Assembly (NCBI RefSeq): GCF_002906255.1
Contig: NZ_POTC01000011.1
Span: 27,260 to 91,259, forward strand
DNA length: 64,000 nt
Source: Novacetimonas maltaceti
Lineage (GTDB): Bacteria > Pseudomonadota > Alphaproteobacteria > Acetobacterales > Acetobacteraceae
Reading direction: 5' to 3'
The notes below the pieces were generated by a model. That model did no database searches. It saw only the letters and a list, made by a program, of their open reading frames with translations, and was not told where the DNA came from. Position 1 is the first letter of the stretch, and each line of letters starts with the position of its first letter. Shown piece after piece: positions 26,028 through 33,824 of the stretch. The translations under genes and the position numbers were made by a program.

Positions 26028-26198
26028 CGCGCGGATGCCCGCGGGCGCGGCATGGGCGGGGACGTGGAGGTCGGTTCATGTGACATGGTGCCCGACACGC
26101 TAGACGAGGGGCAGGGCGCACTCAACATCCGTGTGCGTCTGGCGCACGCCTGCCCGTGCATCACGTGGCCCCATGGCCACGCGGGGCCCCGCAAGGGG

Positions 26199-27029
26199 TC
26201 AGGACCGTGTGACGAGGCTGTTGGCGACGAGTTCGCGCAGGATGGGGTGCATGTGGGGGTTGCCCGCGACCGCATCCACCGAATCGGGGAAGTCGTTGAG
26301 GTCCACGCCGTTGGGATCGGTGGCATAGCCCCCGGCCTCGCGCACCAGCAGCACGCCGGCGGCACAGTCCCACGGGCGGATGCCCAGCTCCCAGTAACCC
26401 TCGTACCGGCCCGCCGCGACCCATGCAAGGTCGAGGGCCGCCGCCCCGAAGCGGCGCACGCCCGCGACCTGCGGCATCAGCGCGCCAAGCGTGCGGGCGA
26501 AGGACAGGCGGTTCTTGGCCGAAACCTTGGCAAACGGGATGCCCGTCGCGAACAGGGATTCGTCCATGTTGCGCCGTGCCGAAACCCGCAGGCGGCGTTC
26601 GTTGAGGAACGCGCCAATGCCCTTTTCGGCCCAGAACATCTCGTTCGCGGCGGGGTTGTAGACAAGGGCCGCGACCATTTCGATCGTCCCGTCGGGCAGG
26701 CGGCGCTGCAGGCCGATGGAAATGGCCCAGTGCGGGATGCCGTGCAGGAAGTTGGTCGTGCCGTCCAGCGGATCGACGATCCAGCGCCATGTCCAGCCGT
26801 CACCACCCGCAGCACCGCTTTCCTCCATCAGGAAGGCATAGCCCGGACGCGCGCGGCCAAGCTCCTCACGCAGGGTGGCTTCGGCGCGCAGGTCGGCCTG
26901 CGACACGAAATCGCCCGGTCCCTTGATGCTGACCTGAAGCTGTTCGACCTCATTGAAGTCACGCAGCAGCCGTCGCGCCGCTTTCTGCGCCGCATTCTGC
27001 ATCACCGTCATATGAGGGGAAAGTCGCAT
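26199..27029 (-). CDS. Inositol monophosphatase family protein (SuhB-like)
   Basis: A 276-aa Mg-dependent, Li-sensitive phosphatase of the IMPase/SuhB family. Metal-binding motifs: MEESG near residue 70, IVDPLDGTTNFLHGIPHWA near residue 85, and the C-terminal WELGIRPWDCAAGVLLVREAGG. Possible activities are inositol 1-phosphate hydrolysis or an RNA-polymerase-linked role as for E. coli SuhB; sequence alone does not decide. ATG at 27029 is preferred over the GTG at 27035. It lies 111 nt after efp on the same strand. Confidence 0.92.
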   Translation of the reverse strand: MRLSPHMTVMQNAAQKAARRLLRDFNEVEQLQVSIKGPGDFVSQADLRAEATLREELGRARPGYAFLMEESGAAGGDGWTWRWIVDPLDGTTNFLHGIPHWAISIGLQRRLPDGTIEMVAALVYNPAANEMFWAEKGIGAFLNERRLRVSARRNMDESLFATGIPFAKVSAKNRLSFARTLGALMPQVAGVRRFGAAALDLAWVAAGRYEGYWELGIRPWDCAAGVLLVREAGGYATDPNGVDLNDFPDSVDAVAGNPHMHPILRELVANSLVTRS

Positions 27030-27140
27030 TGCCACGGTGATCGGTCCTGTCTGGTTCGGCGGTGAATCGGAAATGGGAAGGGGATGGGAAAAGGCACGCT
27101 GGCCGCGAACGCCCGCAGGGGCGCCGCGACATGGCGTGGG

Positions 27141-27707
27141 TCAGGACTTCGCCCGCTCGACGTAGCTGCTGTCCTCGGTGCGGACCACGATGCTCTCGCC
27201 CGCTTCGATGAAGGGGGGAACCATGGTCTTCACGCCGTTGGACAGGCGCGCGGGCTTGTACGACGAGCTGGCCGTCTGGCCCTTGACGACGGGATCGGCC
27301 TCGACAACCTCGAGCGTCACCTGGCTGGGCAGCACCACGCCCACCGGGTCACCTTCGACGAGGTTGAGGACCAGCGTCATGTTGTCCTGCAGGAACGGGG
27401 CCTGGTCGCCAAGCAGGTCGAGCGGAAGCAGCAGCTGTTCGAACGTCTCGGGGTCCATCAGGACGATGTTGTCGCCGTCCATGTAGGAATAGGTGTATTC
27501 CTTTTCCTCGGTCATCAGGCGTTCGACGGTATCGGCCGTGCGCCAGCGTTCGTTCGTCTTGTTGCCGGTCTTGAGGTCACGCATCTCCACCTGGATGAAG
27601 GCGCCGCCCTTGCCCGGAGTGATGATCTGCTGCTTCAGGACCGTCCAGCGACGGCCGTCATGCTCGATGACCTGTCCGGCGCGGATCAGGTTCGCCTGCT
27701 GTTTCAT
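27141..27707 (-). CDS. efp: Translation elongation factor P
   Basis: A 188-aa three-domain factor that relieves ribosome stalling at polyproline. The tip of domain I is IITPGKGGAFIQVE with Lys33, the residue that receives (R)-beta-lysine. The C-terminus has the usual acidic/hydrophobic OB domains. The gene overlaps the 3' end of epmB by 50 nt in another frame, and the epmA gene is 1.3 kb away, so the whole modification pathway is local. The modified lysine and the EpmA/EpmB pairing argue for beta-lysylation and not rhamnosylation. Confidence 0.96.
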   Translation of the reverse strand: MKQQANLIRAGQVIEHDGRRWTVLKQQIITPGKGGAFIQVEMRDLKTGNKTNERWRTADTVERLMTEEKEYTYSYMDGDNIVLMDPETFEQLLLPLDLLGDQAPFLQDNMTLVLNLVEGDPVGVVLPSQVTLEVVEADPVVKGQTASSSYKPARLSNGVKTMVPPFIEAGESIVVRTEDSSYVERAKS

Positions 27708-28845
27708 TGGGGTCTCTGTCTGAACTTGTGGGAATGTCTTGCAAGGATGGGCTTCTACCTTCCCCGGCGCGGAAGGGCAAGGTTTGCGCGCCACCTTCTT
27801 CCACGCGATGGGGCCTGCCCTGCGGATCGCGCACCTGCGTGATGGTCCCGCCGGCCGCCTCAAGGTAGGCCGGGCCGATCGGCACCTTGCCGTGCCCGCC
27901 GGGGATGTCGAGCACATAGGTCGGCCATGCCAGTCCCGTCACCCGACCGCGCAGCGCGGCAAGCAGGCGCTGCCCCTCGGCAATCGGTACGCGGAAGCGT
28001 GACGTGCCGGGGGCGGGGTCAAGCTGGTGCAGGTAATAGGGCTTGACCCGCGCCGCGACAAGCGCGCGCAGCAGGGCCTCGAGCGCCTCGGGCGTGTCGT
28101 TTACCCCGCGCAGCAGCACGGACTGCGCGATGACGGGGATGGCGCGGACCTGCATGCGGCGGATGGAAGCGCGCGCGGCAGGGGTCAGTTCGCGGGCATG
28201 GTTGGCATGTACGACCACCCACAGGCTGCATGTGGTGTCCAGTGCCGCGACCATCTCCTGCGTCACGCGCTCCGGGTCGGCCACGGGGACGCGGGTATGG
28301 ATGCGGATGGTGTGGACGTGGGGCATCGCCTCCAGCGCGCGGATGATGTGCGCCATCCGCCGGGGAGAGAGCATCATCGGATCGCCGCCGGACAGGATCA
28401 CCTCCCCGATGGCCGGATGCGCCCGCAGCCAGTCGAGCGCGCGTTCCAGCGCGGCCTCGTCCAGCACGCCGCCATCGGGGCCGACATGTTCGCGCCGGAA
28501 GCAGAACCGGCAGTAGAGCGGACAGACCAGCAGCGGCTTGAGCAGCGCGCGGTCGGCATAGCGGTGGACGATCCCCGGCACGGGGGAGAGTGCATCGTCG
28601 CCGATCGGGTCGGAGCGTTCCTCCGCCGTGATGTGCAGTTCCGCCGGGTCGGGGATGACCTGCAGCCCGATCGGGTCGTGGGCATGTTCGATCAGTTCGG
28701 CAAAGGCGGGGGGGATGGCGGTGGCATATTCACGCGCCACGTCCTCCAGCGCGGGTTGCGCTGCCTGTGACACCAGCCCTGCCTCCACCAGGTCGCGGAC
28801 GGTGCGTAACGTGCGCGTAGGCGTGGGGCGTCGGGTGTCTGGCAT
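27658..28845 (-). CDS. epmB: EF-P beta-lysylation protein EpmB (lysine 2,3-aminomutase family)
   Basis: A radical-SAM, PLP-dependent aminomutase that makes (R)-beta-lysine for EF-P. The [4Fe-4S] motif is CPLYCRFCFRREHV (Cys108, 112, 115). It continues with ILSGGDPMMLSPRRMAHI, IRIHTRVPVADPERV and a C-terminal PYYLHQLDPAPGTSRFRVP block that holds the PLP/substrate region. The 395-aa length is longer than E. coli EpmB (~340) because of a C-terminal extension that overlaps efp by 50 nt. GAGG lies 7 nt upstream of the ATG at 28845. Divergent from epmA; the context separates it from catabolic KamA enzymes. Confidence 0.9.
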   Translation of the reverse strand: MPDTRRPTPTRTLRTVRDLVEAGLVSQAAQPALEDVAREYATAIPPAFAELIEHAHDPIGLQVIPDPAELHITAEERSDPIGDDALSPVPGIVHRYADRALLKPLLVCPLYCRFCFRREHVGPDGGVLDEAALERALDWLRAHPAIGEVILSGGDPMMLSPRRMAHIIRALEAMPHVHTIRIHTRVPVADPERVTQEMVAALDTTCSLWVVVHANHARELTPAARASIRRMQVRAIPVIAQSVLLRGVNDTPEALEALLRALVAARVKPYYLHQLDPAPGTSRFRVPIAEGQRLLAALRGRVTGLAWPTYVLDIPGGHGKVPIGPAYLEAAGGTITQVRDPQGRPHRVEEGGAQTLPFRAGEGRSPSLQDIPTSSDRDPNETAGEPDPRRTGHRA

Positions 28846-28878
28846 GGTGGTGCCTCGTAACATGTTGATAAATATCAT

Positions 28879-28958
28879 AAAAGTTTTTGGGTGCCGGCTT
28901 TTTCCAAAAAGGCGGCGTTCTTCTGAAGCTTTTTTGGAAAAAGCTTCACCAAAAACTT
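28879..28958. repeat. Dispersed double-hairpin repeat, full copy D
   Basis: An 80-bp copy in the reverse orientation to B: AAAAGTTTTTGGG, GCCGGCTTTTT / AAAAAGGCGGC, then GAAGCTTTTTT / AAAAAGCTTC and ACCAAAAACTT. It lies between the divergent genes epmB and epmA, where a terminator for either gene is not needed. Confidence 0.9.
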
Positions 28959-29056
28959 CTTTACGATATCCTGGTTCGCAAAGGGGTTGACCGGCGGGGG
29001 GACTGCCGCGCTGTACTGCGCGCCGCTTTTTCCTGCAACCGGAGTTTTGTGCGCCC

Positions 29057-30061
29057 ATGTCCGAATCTGGCGATCCCGACCGCATTGCCGAACGCCTTGC
29101 CCTGCTGCGTCGTCGCGGGTTGGTGGTGCGTGGCGTGCGCGCGTTTTTCGAGGGGCGTGGCTATCTGGAGGTCGAAACCCCCTATGCCGTGCCCACGCCG
29201 GGGGAGGAAGTGCACCTGAAGGTGTTCCGCACCGAACGGCACCGTCCCGACGGGTCAGTGCTGCCGCTGTTTTTGCACACCAGTCCCGAATTCGCGATGA
29301 AGCGCATCGTCGCGGCCACGCACCTGCCGGTGTTCCAGATGGCGCGGGTCTGGCGCAATGCGGAAGGCAGCCGCCTGCATGCGCATGAGTTCACCATGCT
29401 GGAATGGTACCGCCCGCATGCCAGCCTGTCGGACCTGATGGACGAGACGGAGGCCCTGCTGCGCGCCACGCTGCCGCCCGTGCTGGCAGGCGCGGCCACG
29501 CCGGTCGCGATCACGCCTGCGTTCGAGCGCCTGACAATGGCGGAGGCGTTTGCACGCTATGCCGGGCTTGACCTGCTGGCGACGGGCGAGGACGCGGCGG
29601 CCCTTGCATCCGCCGCCGGATGTTCCCTGCGCGCGGGTGAAAGCTGGGAGGACCTGTTCTTCCGCCTGCTGATGGAGCGGATCGAGCCGCATATCGGCCG
29701 CACGCGCCCGACCTTCCTGACCCACTGGCCCGCCAGTCAGGCGGCCCTTGCGCGGCGGGACCCGGCGGACCCGCGCGTGGCGCTGCGGTTCGAGCTTTAT
29801 GCCGACGGGATCGAACTGGCCAACGCGTTCGAGGAGCTGACCGACCCGGTGGAGCAGGAAGCCCGTTTCCGTGCCGATCGCGCCCGCCGGGCCACGCTGT
29901 ATGGCGATGACCCGCAGGCGGCATGGCCGATGGACCGTGCATTCCTTGCGGCGGTGGGGAACATGCCGCCCTGCGCGGGGATTGCGCTGGGGCTGGACCG
30001 GCTGGTGATGCTGGCGGCGGGAACGCGCAGGATCGAGGACGTGCTGTGGTTGCCGGGATAG
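29057..30061 (+). CDS. epmA: EF-P--lysine ligase EpmA (GenX/PoxA)
   Basis: A 334-aa paralogue of the class II lysyl-tRNA synthetase catalytic core, without the anticodon-binding domain. It attaches beta-lysine from EpmB to EF-P Lys33. Class II motifs: RGYLEVETP (motif 1 region), HTSPEFAMKRIV and FQMARVWRNAEGSRLHAHEFTMLEWY (motif 2), and GIALGLDRLVMLAAG (motif 3). The length matches EpmA (~325 aa in E. coli). Divergent from epmB, with repeat copy D between them. The start ATG at 29057 has CGGAG some 13 nt upstream. Confidence 0.93.
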   Translation: MSESGDPDRIAERLALLRRRGLVVRGVRAFFEGRGYLEVETPYAVPTPGEEVHLKVFRTERHRPDGSVLPLFLHTSPEFAMKRIVAATHLPVFQMARVWRNAEGSRLHAHEFTMLEWYRPHASLSDLMDETEALLRATLPPVLAGAATPVAITPAFERLTMAEAFARYAGLDLLATGEDAAALASAAGCSLRAGESWEDLFFRLLMERIEPHIGRTRPTFLTHWPASQAALARRDPADPRVALRFELYADGIELANAFEELTDPVEQEARFRADRARRATLYGDDPQAAWPMDRAFLAAVGNMPPCAGIALGLDRLVMLAAGTRRIEDVLWLPG

Positions 30062-30085
30062 GAGGCAAGGCGTGCCAGACGAACC

Positions 30086-30150
30086 AAAGTCTTTGGTGAA
30101 GCTTTTGATCGAAAAAGCTTCAAAGAACGCCGCCCTGTTTGAAAAAGTCC
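30086..30150. repeat. Dispersed double-hairpin repeat, decayed copy E
   Basis: AAAGTCTTTGGT, then GAAGCTTTTGATCGAAAAAGCTTC still able to pair, then a degraded GCCGCC arm (CGCCGCCCTGTTTGAAAAAG). Located between the convergent genes epmA (ends 30061) and thiE (ends 30178). Confidence 0.7.
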
Positions 30151-30177
30151 ACCGCCCGGAAACGTCAGCAATCCCCC

Positions 30178-30819
30178 TCAGTCGATCCCGTCGCTGGCCG
30201 CGTCCATGGCGGCGTTCATCGCCCGCACGCCTGCCCCCGGCCCGTCGGGATGGGACCAGACCGCGCTGATGACCGCCAGGAAATCCGCCCCGGCCCGTAC
30301 CAGCGGGGGGCAGTTTTCGGGCGTGATGCCGCCGATTGCGACGACCGGCAGTTCCATCACGCTGCTCCACCATGTCAGCAGGTCCGTGCCCGCGCGCACG
30401 CTGGTTTCCTTCGAGGGGGAGGGGAAGAACGCCCCGAAAGCGACGTAATCCGCCCCGCCTTCGCCCGCACGCATCGCCATGTCGCGGCTGTCGTAGCAGG
30501 AGACGCCAAGCTGCAGGTCATCGCCAAGGATGCGGCGCGCATCTTCCACCGACATGTCCTCCATCCCGACATGCGCGCCGTCGCAGCCCGTGGCGCGGGC
30601 AAGGTCGGGCCGGTCATTGAGGATGAAGGCCACGTCACGTTCATGCGCCACCGGGCGCAGCACGTCGATCGCGCGGCGGATCGTGTCGTCGGGCACGTCC
30701 TTCAGCCGCAGTTGCACCGCCGCCACCGGCCCGGCGTCCAGCGCGCGGGCCAGCAGGGGGGCGAATTGGGGCGGATCAAGCGACTCGGGCGTCACAAGGT
30801 AAAGCTGGCAATCGGTCAT
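30178..30819 (-). CDS. thiE: Thiamine phosphate synthase
   Basis: A 213-aa TIM-barrel enzyme that joins HMP diphosphate and thiazole phosphate to thiamine monophosphate. Visible: LYLVTPESLD at the N-terminus, VQLRLKDVPDD, FILNDRPDLARATGCDGAHVG, GADYVAFGAFFPSPSKE and LPVVAIGGITPENC, all ThiE landmarks. The loop normally reading FPTxTK here reads FPSPSK. The ATG at 30819 is chosen because a longer frame upstream lacks family character. A 143-aa unknown gene lies 60 nt upstream on the same strand. No other thi genes or TPP riboswitch are visible. Confidence 0.9.
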   Translation of the reverse strand: MTDCQLYLVTPESLDPPQFAPLLARALDAGPVAAVQLRLKDVPDDTIRRAIDVLRPVAHERDVAFILNDRPDLARATGCDGAHVGMEDMSVEDARRILGDDLQLGVSCYDSRDMAMRAGEGGADYVAFGAFFPSPSKETSVRAGTDLLTWWSSVMELPVVAIGGITPENCPPLVRAGADFLAVISAVWSHPDGPGAGVRAMNAAMDAASDGID

Positions 30820-30879
30820 GGTGGCCCGATCATATGGCGCACATGCGCCGTGGGGAACAGTCACCTTTGTCACAGGGCT

Positions 30880-31311
30880 TCATGCGTCATGCGGCGGGCG
30901 GGCACGGCGCAGGTACCCACGCAGGCGCAGCGCCGCATCCGGGCCGCCGATGACATGGGCATCGGGCCGTGCGCGCAGGCAGCGCCCCCCCGTGACCCGC
31001 GCCAGTTCGGCAAGTGCCACATGCTGCGTGCAGGCAGGATCGACAATCACCCCCGCCAGGCCCGCGCGCAGCCCCTCCGCCGCGCGCCCCGCCGCCATGC
31101 CACAGTCAAGGAACGCGGGGGCGGGCGCATCCGCAACCAGGGCACGCCACCATCCCACCCCCATGAAACATCCCGCGTCCGGCGGCGATATCATGATGCA
31201 CGATGTCAGGCCCGTGTCATCCATGGCGGCGCGCAGCAATGTGACCTCGTCACGCGTGGAAATGACGACGGAATGGAGAAGGTGCGTAAAATTGTCATGA
31301 TTATCGATCAT
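30880..31311 (-). CDS. Conserved-looking unknown protein upstream of thiE
   Basis: I do not recognise this 143-aa product. It is soluble-looking and alternates short hydrophobic strands with Gly/Ala-rich turns (AFLDCGMAAGRAAEGLRAGLAGVIVD, AHVIGGPDAALRLRGYL), which suggests an alpha/beta or half-barrel fold. The tail is basic. Three cysteines, none in a CxxC pair. It precedes thiE by 60 nt on the same strand and is divergent from the 110-aa gene at 31375 across 63 bp. Codon use matches the neighbours, which supports it being real. A role beside ThiE is only a guess. Confidence 0.7.
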   Translation of the reverse strand: MIDNHDNFTHLLHSVVISTRDEVTLLRAAMDDTGLTSCIMISPPDAGCFMGVGWWRALVADAPAPAFLDCGMAAGRAAEGLRAGLAGVIVDPACTQHVALAELARVTGGRCLRARPDAHVIGGPDAALRLRGYLRRARPPHDA

Positions 31312-31374
31312 GCTTGACGTTCAGACGTCACCGGGCGATCTGTTGCAAGGGACCAGGGCAGGAAATTATGAAGG

Positions 31375-31707
31375 ATGAACGTGTCCAATACTGACACAAT
31401 GCAGGCGGGGCAGGAAGCATCCGTATCCGCGCAGGACAGCGTGCGCGATCCCGCGGACCGGCTGGAACAGGCGTTGACGCGTATCGCCTTTGCCATCGAA
31501 TGTCGTGAACAGGGGACATGGCCGTCCCCCACCGCCGCGCCGTCGCCCGTCACGGAATCGCCCACGGCACGGGCCGCCGACCCGGGAATCGACCTCCAGG
31601 CGCTTGCCGCGAATATCGACGTCCTGATCGCACGCGTGCGCGATGCGCTCGCCGAGGTGGAGCCAGCCGTCGTGATCGCGGAGATAAAGGGCGAAAAGGG
31701 CGAATGA
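31375..31707 (+). CDS. Unknown small protein preceding zapA
   Basis: A 110-aa acidic protein with a helical N-terminal part (PADRLEQALTRIAFAIECRE) and C-terminal part (LQALAANIDVLIARVRDALAEVEPAVVIAEIKG), joined by a Ser/Pro/Thr-rich linker. No membrane helix or signal peptide. Its stop overlaps the zapA start (ATGA), so the two are translationally coupled. In many alphaproteobacteria a small coiled-coil gene precedes zapA, and a division-related function is possible on position alone. Confidence 0.75.
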   Translation: MNVSNTDTMQAGQEASVSAQDSVRDPADRLEQALTRIAFAIECREQGTWPSPTAAPSPVTESPTARAADPGIDLQALAANIDVLIARVRDALAEVEPAVVIAEIKGEKGE

Positions 31708-32051
31708 CGATGGGACAGGTCACAGTACGCATCAACGGCTATTCCTATAGCGTTGGATGCGAGGAAGGGCAGGAACAGCACCTGCAGGCCATGGCGCAGG
31801 AAGTGGAGCGGCGAATCGACCGCATCCGCGCGATCGGCGGCCATAGCGGGGAGGGACGCCTGCTTGCGCTTGCGGCCCTGCTGATGGCGGACGAGATCCA
31901 TGACCTGACGGAGGAAAAGATGTCCGCCGACACCGCCCACCAGTTGGCGCAGGGGCGGCAGGCCAGGATCGAGAACGAACGCCGCCGCGACCAGCTTGAA
32001 CATCTGGTCGAGCGTGCGGAAAACATTGCAGCCGCCCTCGAACATGACTAG
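31704..32051 (+). CDS. zapA: Cell division protein ZapA
   Basis: A 115-aa FtsZ-ring-stabilising protein. The N-terminal beta domain TMGQVTVRINGYSYSVGCEEGQEQHLQAMAQEVERRI is characteristic of ZapA, followed by a dimer/tetramer coiled coil (LLALAALLMADEIHDLTEEK and RIENERRRDQLEHLVERAENIAAAL). It acts in the cytosol at mid-cell. Coupled by ATGA to the preceding gene. Directly followed by 6S RNA and the 5-formyltetrahydrofolate cyclo-ligase gene, the standard proteobacterial order. Confidence 0.92.
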   Translation: MTMGQVTVRINGYSYSVGCEEGQEQHLQAMAQEVERRIDRIRAIGGHSGEGRLLALAALLMADEIHDLTEEKMSADTAHQLAQGRQARIENERRRDQLEHLVERAENIAAALEHD

Positions 32052-32059
32052 ATAGCAGG

Positions 32060-32220
32060 TGCGGGGCTGCCGGACGCGTCAGGCAAAATTCAACCCCTGG
32101 GCCGATAAGCACTTCCTAAGGGAGCTGGCACTGTCGTGACCGTGGTCACGTTACCTGGCGCCCACCTGCACCTGCAGGTCCGGGAGGGCTGATAAGACCA
32201 ACGGTCATGGTGGCTCCGTA
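32060..32220 (+). ncRNA. ssrS: 6S RNA
   Basis: No gene occupies the zapA-to-cyclo-ligase gap, the usual site of 6S RNA. The ends pair over 12 bp (32060-32071 with 32209-32220, core GGGGCTGCC / GGTGGCTCC). Inside, CCC-CT-GGGCC (about 32094-32103) pairs with GGTCC-GGGA-GGG (about 32178-32189), giving the long interrupted rod with a central bubble that 6S RNA needs to mimic an open promoter. The conserved-looking CCCACCTGCACCTGCAGGT segment precedes the 3' strand. It binds sigma-70 RNA polymerase in stationary phase. Exact ends are approximate. Confidence 0.78.
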
Positions 32221-32226
32221 ATTCCT

Positions 32227-32832
32227 ATGACGAATCCCGCTGATACCGATTCCCCCGCCCTTGCGGCGGCCAAGGCCGAACTGCGGCGGCGTTGCCGCGC
32301 CCTGCGCGCGGCAGGGCCACCCACCATGGCGCAGGAGGATGCGCTGCGTGCGGGCATCGCCGCGCGGGTGGACATGGCCCCGCCCGGCAGCGCGATCGCG
32401 CTGGTGTGGCCATTGCCCGGTGAGATCGACCTGCGCCCGCTGTTCGCGCCGCTGCACCGGCGGGGCTATCGCGTGCTGCTGCCCTTTACGCCGCCACGGG
32501 GGCAGCCACTTTCCTTCCATCACTGGCATCCTGACGTGACGATGTGCAACGGGCGGTTCGCGACATGGCATCCCGACAGCCATGCCGATGTGCCCGACAT
32601 GGTGTTCGTGCCGCTGCTCGCCTTTGACAGGCAGGGGGGGCGGCTGGGATATGGGGGGGGATATTACGATCGCACGCTGGCATGCCTGCCCCATGCGGTT
32701 GCGATCGGATATGGTCTCGCCACGCAGGAGGTCGCGCACATCCCCATGGGCAGGCATGATGTGAAGCTGTCGGGTATCATCACGGACCACGGATGGATCG
32801 GGGGGCACGGGGCCGGACCGGTGCGGGCGTAA
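32227..32832 (+). CDS. fau: 5-formyltetrahydrofolate cyclo-ligase
   Basis: A 201-aa MTHFS/YgfA enzyme that converts 5-formyl-THF to 5,10-methenyl-THF with ATP. N-terminal basic helix AKAELRRRCRALRA; ATP/Mg motif LLAFDRQGGRLGYGGGYYDRTLA at about residues 134-156; followed by AIGYGLATQEV. Length is typical. Follows 6S RNA, which in many bacteria is co-transcribed with and processed from this message. The YmdB gene starts 19 nt downstream. Confidence 0.94.
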   Translation: MTNPADTDSPALAAAKAELRRRCRALRAAGPPTMAQEDALRAGIAARVDMAPPGSAIALVWPLPGEIDLRPLFAPLHRRGYRVLLPFTPPRGQPLSFHHWHPDVTMCNGRFATWHPDSHADVPDMVFVPLLAFDRQGGRLGYGGGYYDRTLACLPHAVAIGYGLATQEVAHIPMGRHDVKLSGIITDHGWIGGHGAGPVRA

Positions 32833-32851
32833 AACAGGAAGGTCGGGTTTT

Positions 32852-33667
32852 TTGAGGATACTGTTTCTGGGCGACATTGTCGGCCGCGTCGGGCGGGAGG
32901 CGGTGATCAGCCGCCTGCCGGGATTGCGCAACCAACTGTCGCTGGACCTTGTGGTGGTCAACGGGGAAAACGCCAGCCACGGCTTCGGCCTGTCGCCTGC
33001 CATCGCGCGCGACCTGTTCGAGGCGGGGGCCGATGTCATCACGCTGGGTAACCACAGTTGGGACCGGCGCGACATGATCGGCCATATCGATGCCGAACCG
33101 CGCATCATCCGTCCCGCCAACTATCCCCCCGGCACGCCGGGGCAGGGCAGCGTGGTCGTCGAACTGGTGAACGGGCACAGGGCGCTGGTCGTCAGTGTCA
33201 TGGGACGGCAGTTCATGGATGCGATGGACGACCCGTTCCGCGCGGTGTCCGATATCCTGTCGCGTCATCGCCTTGGTGTGACGGTGCAGGCCATCGTCGT
33301 CGATGTCCATGCCGAGGCGACGAGCGAGAAATGGGCCATGGGTCATGTCTGTGACGGCCGCGTGTCGCTGGTGATCGGCACCCACACCCATACGCCCACC
33401 GCCGACCATCGCATCTTCCCCAGGGGGACGGCGTTCCAGACCGATGCGGGCATGTGCGGCGATTATGATAGCGTGATCGGCATGGGCAAGGAGGCCGCCA
33501 TCGCGCGTTTCGTGCGCAAGATGCCCGGTGATCGCCTGCAGCCGGCGGAAGGGGAGGCCAGCATCGCGGGCATGATGGTCGAAACCGATGACGCCACCGG
33601 CCTTGCCCGGCGGATGGCCCCGGTGCGGCTGGGTGGGCATCTGGCGCAGACGCTGCCGGATTTCTGA
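32852..33667 (+). CDS. YmdB-family metallophosphoesterase
   Basis: A 271-aa calcineurin-fold, dimetal phosphoesterase of the YmdB/TIGR00282 family. Metal ligands: FLGDIVGRVGRE (residue 4), VVNGENASHGFG, ITLGNHSWDRRD, IVVDVHAEATSEK and VIGTHTHTPTADHRIF; then TDAGMCGDYDSVIGM. The start is a TTG at 32852 with AGGAAGGT (32836-32843) upstream. Members hydrolyse 2',3'-cyclic nucleotides in vitro and affect biofilm or sporulation in Bacillus; the role here is unknown. It lies 19 nt after the cyclo-ligase gene, probably in one operon. Confidence 0.93.
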   Translation: MRILFLGDIVGRVGREAVISRLPGLRNQLSLDLVVVNGENASHGFGLSPAIARDLFEAGADVITLGNHSWDRRDMIGHIDAEPRIIRPANYPPGTPGQGSVVVELVNGHRALVVSVMGRQFMDAMDDPFRAVSDILSRHRLGVTVQAIVVDVHAEATSEKWAMGHVCDGRVSLVIGTHTHTPTADHRIFPRGTAFQTDAGMCGDYDSVIGMGKEAAIARFVRKMPGDRLQPAEGEASIAGMMVETDDATGLARRMAPVRLGGHLAQTLPDF

Positions 33668-33699
33668 AAAGACATTCCAGCAAGGATCTGAAAATAAGT

Positions 33700-33780
33700 A
33701 AAAGTTTTTGGGTGCCGCCTTTTTTCAAAAAGGCGGCGTTCCTTGAAGCTTTTTGGGAAAAAGCTTCACCAAAAACTTTT
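33700..33780. repeat. Dispersed double-hairpin repeat, full copy F
   Basis: An 81-bp copy with AAAAGTTTTTGGG and ACCAAAAACTTTT ends. Hairpin GCCGCCTTTTTT / AAAAAGGCGGC spans 33714-33737 and hairpin GAAGCTTTTT / AAAAAGCTTC spans 33745-33767. Between convergent genes ending at 33667 and 33825. Confidence 0.92.
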
Positions 33781-33824
33781 ATCTCCTGATCGGATGGCGT
33801 CTGACGGCACGCGGGCGGCCGCCA

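Noticed and set aside
30178..31311. TPP riboswitch upstream of thiE or its neighbour
   Set aside because: The 63-bp gap upstream of 31311 and the 60-bp gap before thiE are too short, and I see no CTGAGA-type thi-box.
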